Part shown: in pieces, positions 4,684-5,065 of the stretch
How positions within the stretch are numbered: position 1 is the stretch's first letter
Layout of the letters: each line of letters opens with the position of its first letter
Source of the DNA: Candidatus Bathyarchaeota archaeon
Lineage (GTDB): Archaea; Thermoproteota; Bathyarchaeia; RBG-16-48-13; JAGMEO01
Length of the DNA stretch: 5,065 nucleotides
Direction of reading: 5' to 3'
Assembly: GCA_030602965.1 (NCBI GenBank)
Contig: JAUVYS010000108.1
Coordinates: 1 to 5,065 of the forward strand
Program-made: the position numbers and the translations under genes
The notes under the pieces: model-generated
What the model was told of the DNA's origin: nothing
What the model saw: the letters and a program-made list of their open reading frames with translations, nothing else
The model's database searches: none

Positions 4684-5065
4684 ATGCCCAAATTTATAGT
4701 TTTAGAGATCATTAAACAGGATCCGGAAAAATACAGGCTATTTCTCAAGAAGCGAGGAAAGTCTCAAAAATTAATTAACGATTTTATTGAATACGAGTCA
4801 AAATATAAGAAGATATTAAGACAGACTCAGCTGAAAAGAGCTGAATTAAATAAACTAACTAAAGAGATAAAAAAGAAGCTAGTTCAGGTTGGACAATTAA
4901 TAGAGAAAGGAAAGAGTTTAAAACAAGAGATAAAAAATCTACTTAATCAATTTGTTGATTCAAGTGTATTTAAAAAGAGTCTACAAAATAAGATAATCGC
5001 ATATCAAAAATTATTTCAAAATTTAAGTGAAAATCAAATTGAGTCAATAGATTACATTAAAAAGT
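4684..5065 (+). CDS. serS: Seryl-tRNA synthetase, N-terminal coiled-coil arm (partial)
   Basis: The frame opens at ATG 4684 and runs off the right edge after 127 codons. The first residues (IIKQDPEKYRLFLKKRGKSQ and LINDFIEYESKYKKI) match the start of the SerRS N-terminal domain, where family members read 'i.enPe.vr..l.kRg....lvde.l.lD.errel'. QLKRAELNKLTKEIKKK (about 52-68) corresponds to the conserved '.lraeRN.lskeI' stretch at the head of the long antiparallel coiled coil that grips the tRNA-Ser variable arm. A second charged helix follows to about residue 94. Residues 95-127 (FVDSSVFKKSL, then LFQNLSENQIESIDYIKK) differ from the usual return helix and 'PN.....vP.G' linker, which may lie beyond the edge. 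The arm is lysine-rich and weakly conserved, so the identification needs the catalytic core outside this window. No ATG exists upstream before an in-frame TAA at 4660-4662. Confidence 0.78.
   Translation, partial: MPKFIVLEIIKQDPEKYRLFLKKRGKSQKLINDFIEYESKYKKILRQTQLKRAELNKLTKEIKKKLVQVGQLIEKGKSLKQEIKNLLNQFVDSSVFKKSLQNKIIAYQKLFQNLSENQIESIDYIKK

Overview
The window looks archaeal. The proteasome-assembly chaperone of the PAC2 family, a Sulfolobus-like single OB-fold ssDNA-binding protein, TATA-type promoter elements and the lack of bacterial -10/-35 promoters all point that way. The base composition is AT-rich. No marker here fixes the lineage; TACK, Asgard or a related group are possible. This is inference from protein families read by eye.

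Layout: (1) At 1-239, on the minus strand, is the 5' part of an unrecognised protein gene that runs off the left edge. (2) About 1.4 kb without a convincing gene follows (about 252-1648). Its central part (about 590-1215) is full of short GATA/ATCC/GGAT motifs, palindromes and inverted repeats. These condense into a tandem array of about 21-bp units, organised as 42-bp A/B pairs, at 961-1157. (3) At 1649-2338 is a plus-strand ssDNA-binding protein with one C-terminal OB fold and an N-terminal extension. (4) At 2530-3162 is a plus-strand uracil-DNA-glycosylase-superfamily protein with unusual active-site motifs. (5) At 3364-4149 is a plus-strand PAC2-family proteasome assembly chaperone, the clearest gene in the window. 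(6) At 4253-4432 on the minus strand is a possible 59-residue single-span membrane protein, convergent with the PAC2 gene and divergent from the next one. (7) At 4684-5065 on the plus strand is the N-terminal coiled-coil arm of a seryl-tRNA synthetase, cut by the right edge.

The plus-strand genes are separated by gaps of 190 bp or more. Candidate TATA boxes precede three of them (UDG-like, PAC2, SerRS), so they are probably transcribed separately rather than as one operon. The ssDNA-binding protein and the UDG-like protein could share a DNA-maintenance theme; PAC2 and SerRS serve protein turnover and translation. No transposase, integrase, CRISPR array, rRNA or acceptable tRNA was found. The most unusual element is the phased 21-bp repeat array. 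It resembles iterons or another multi-site protein-binding array, but no initiator (Orc1/Cdc6) or partition gene lies inside the window to support a specific role.
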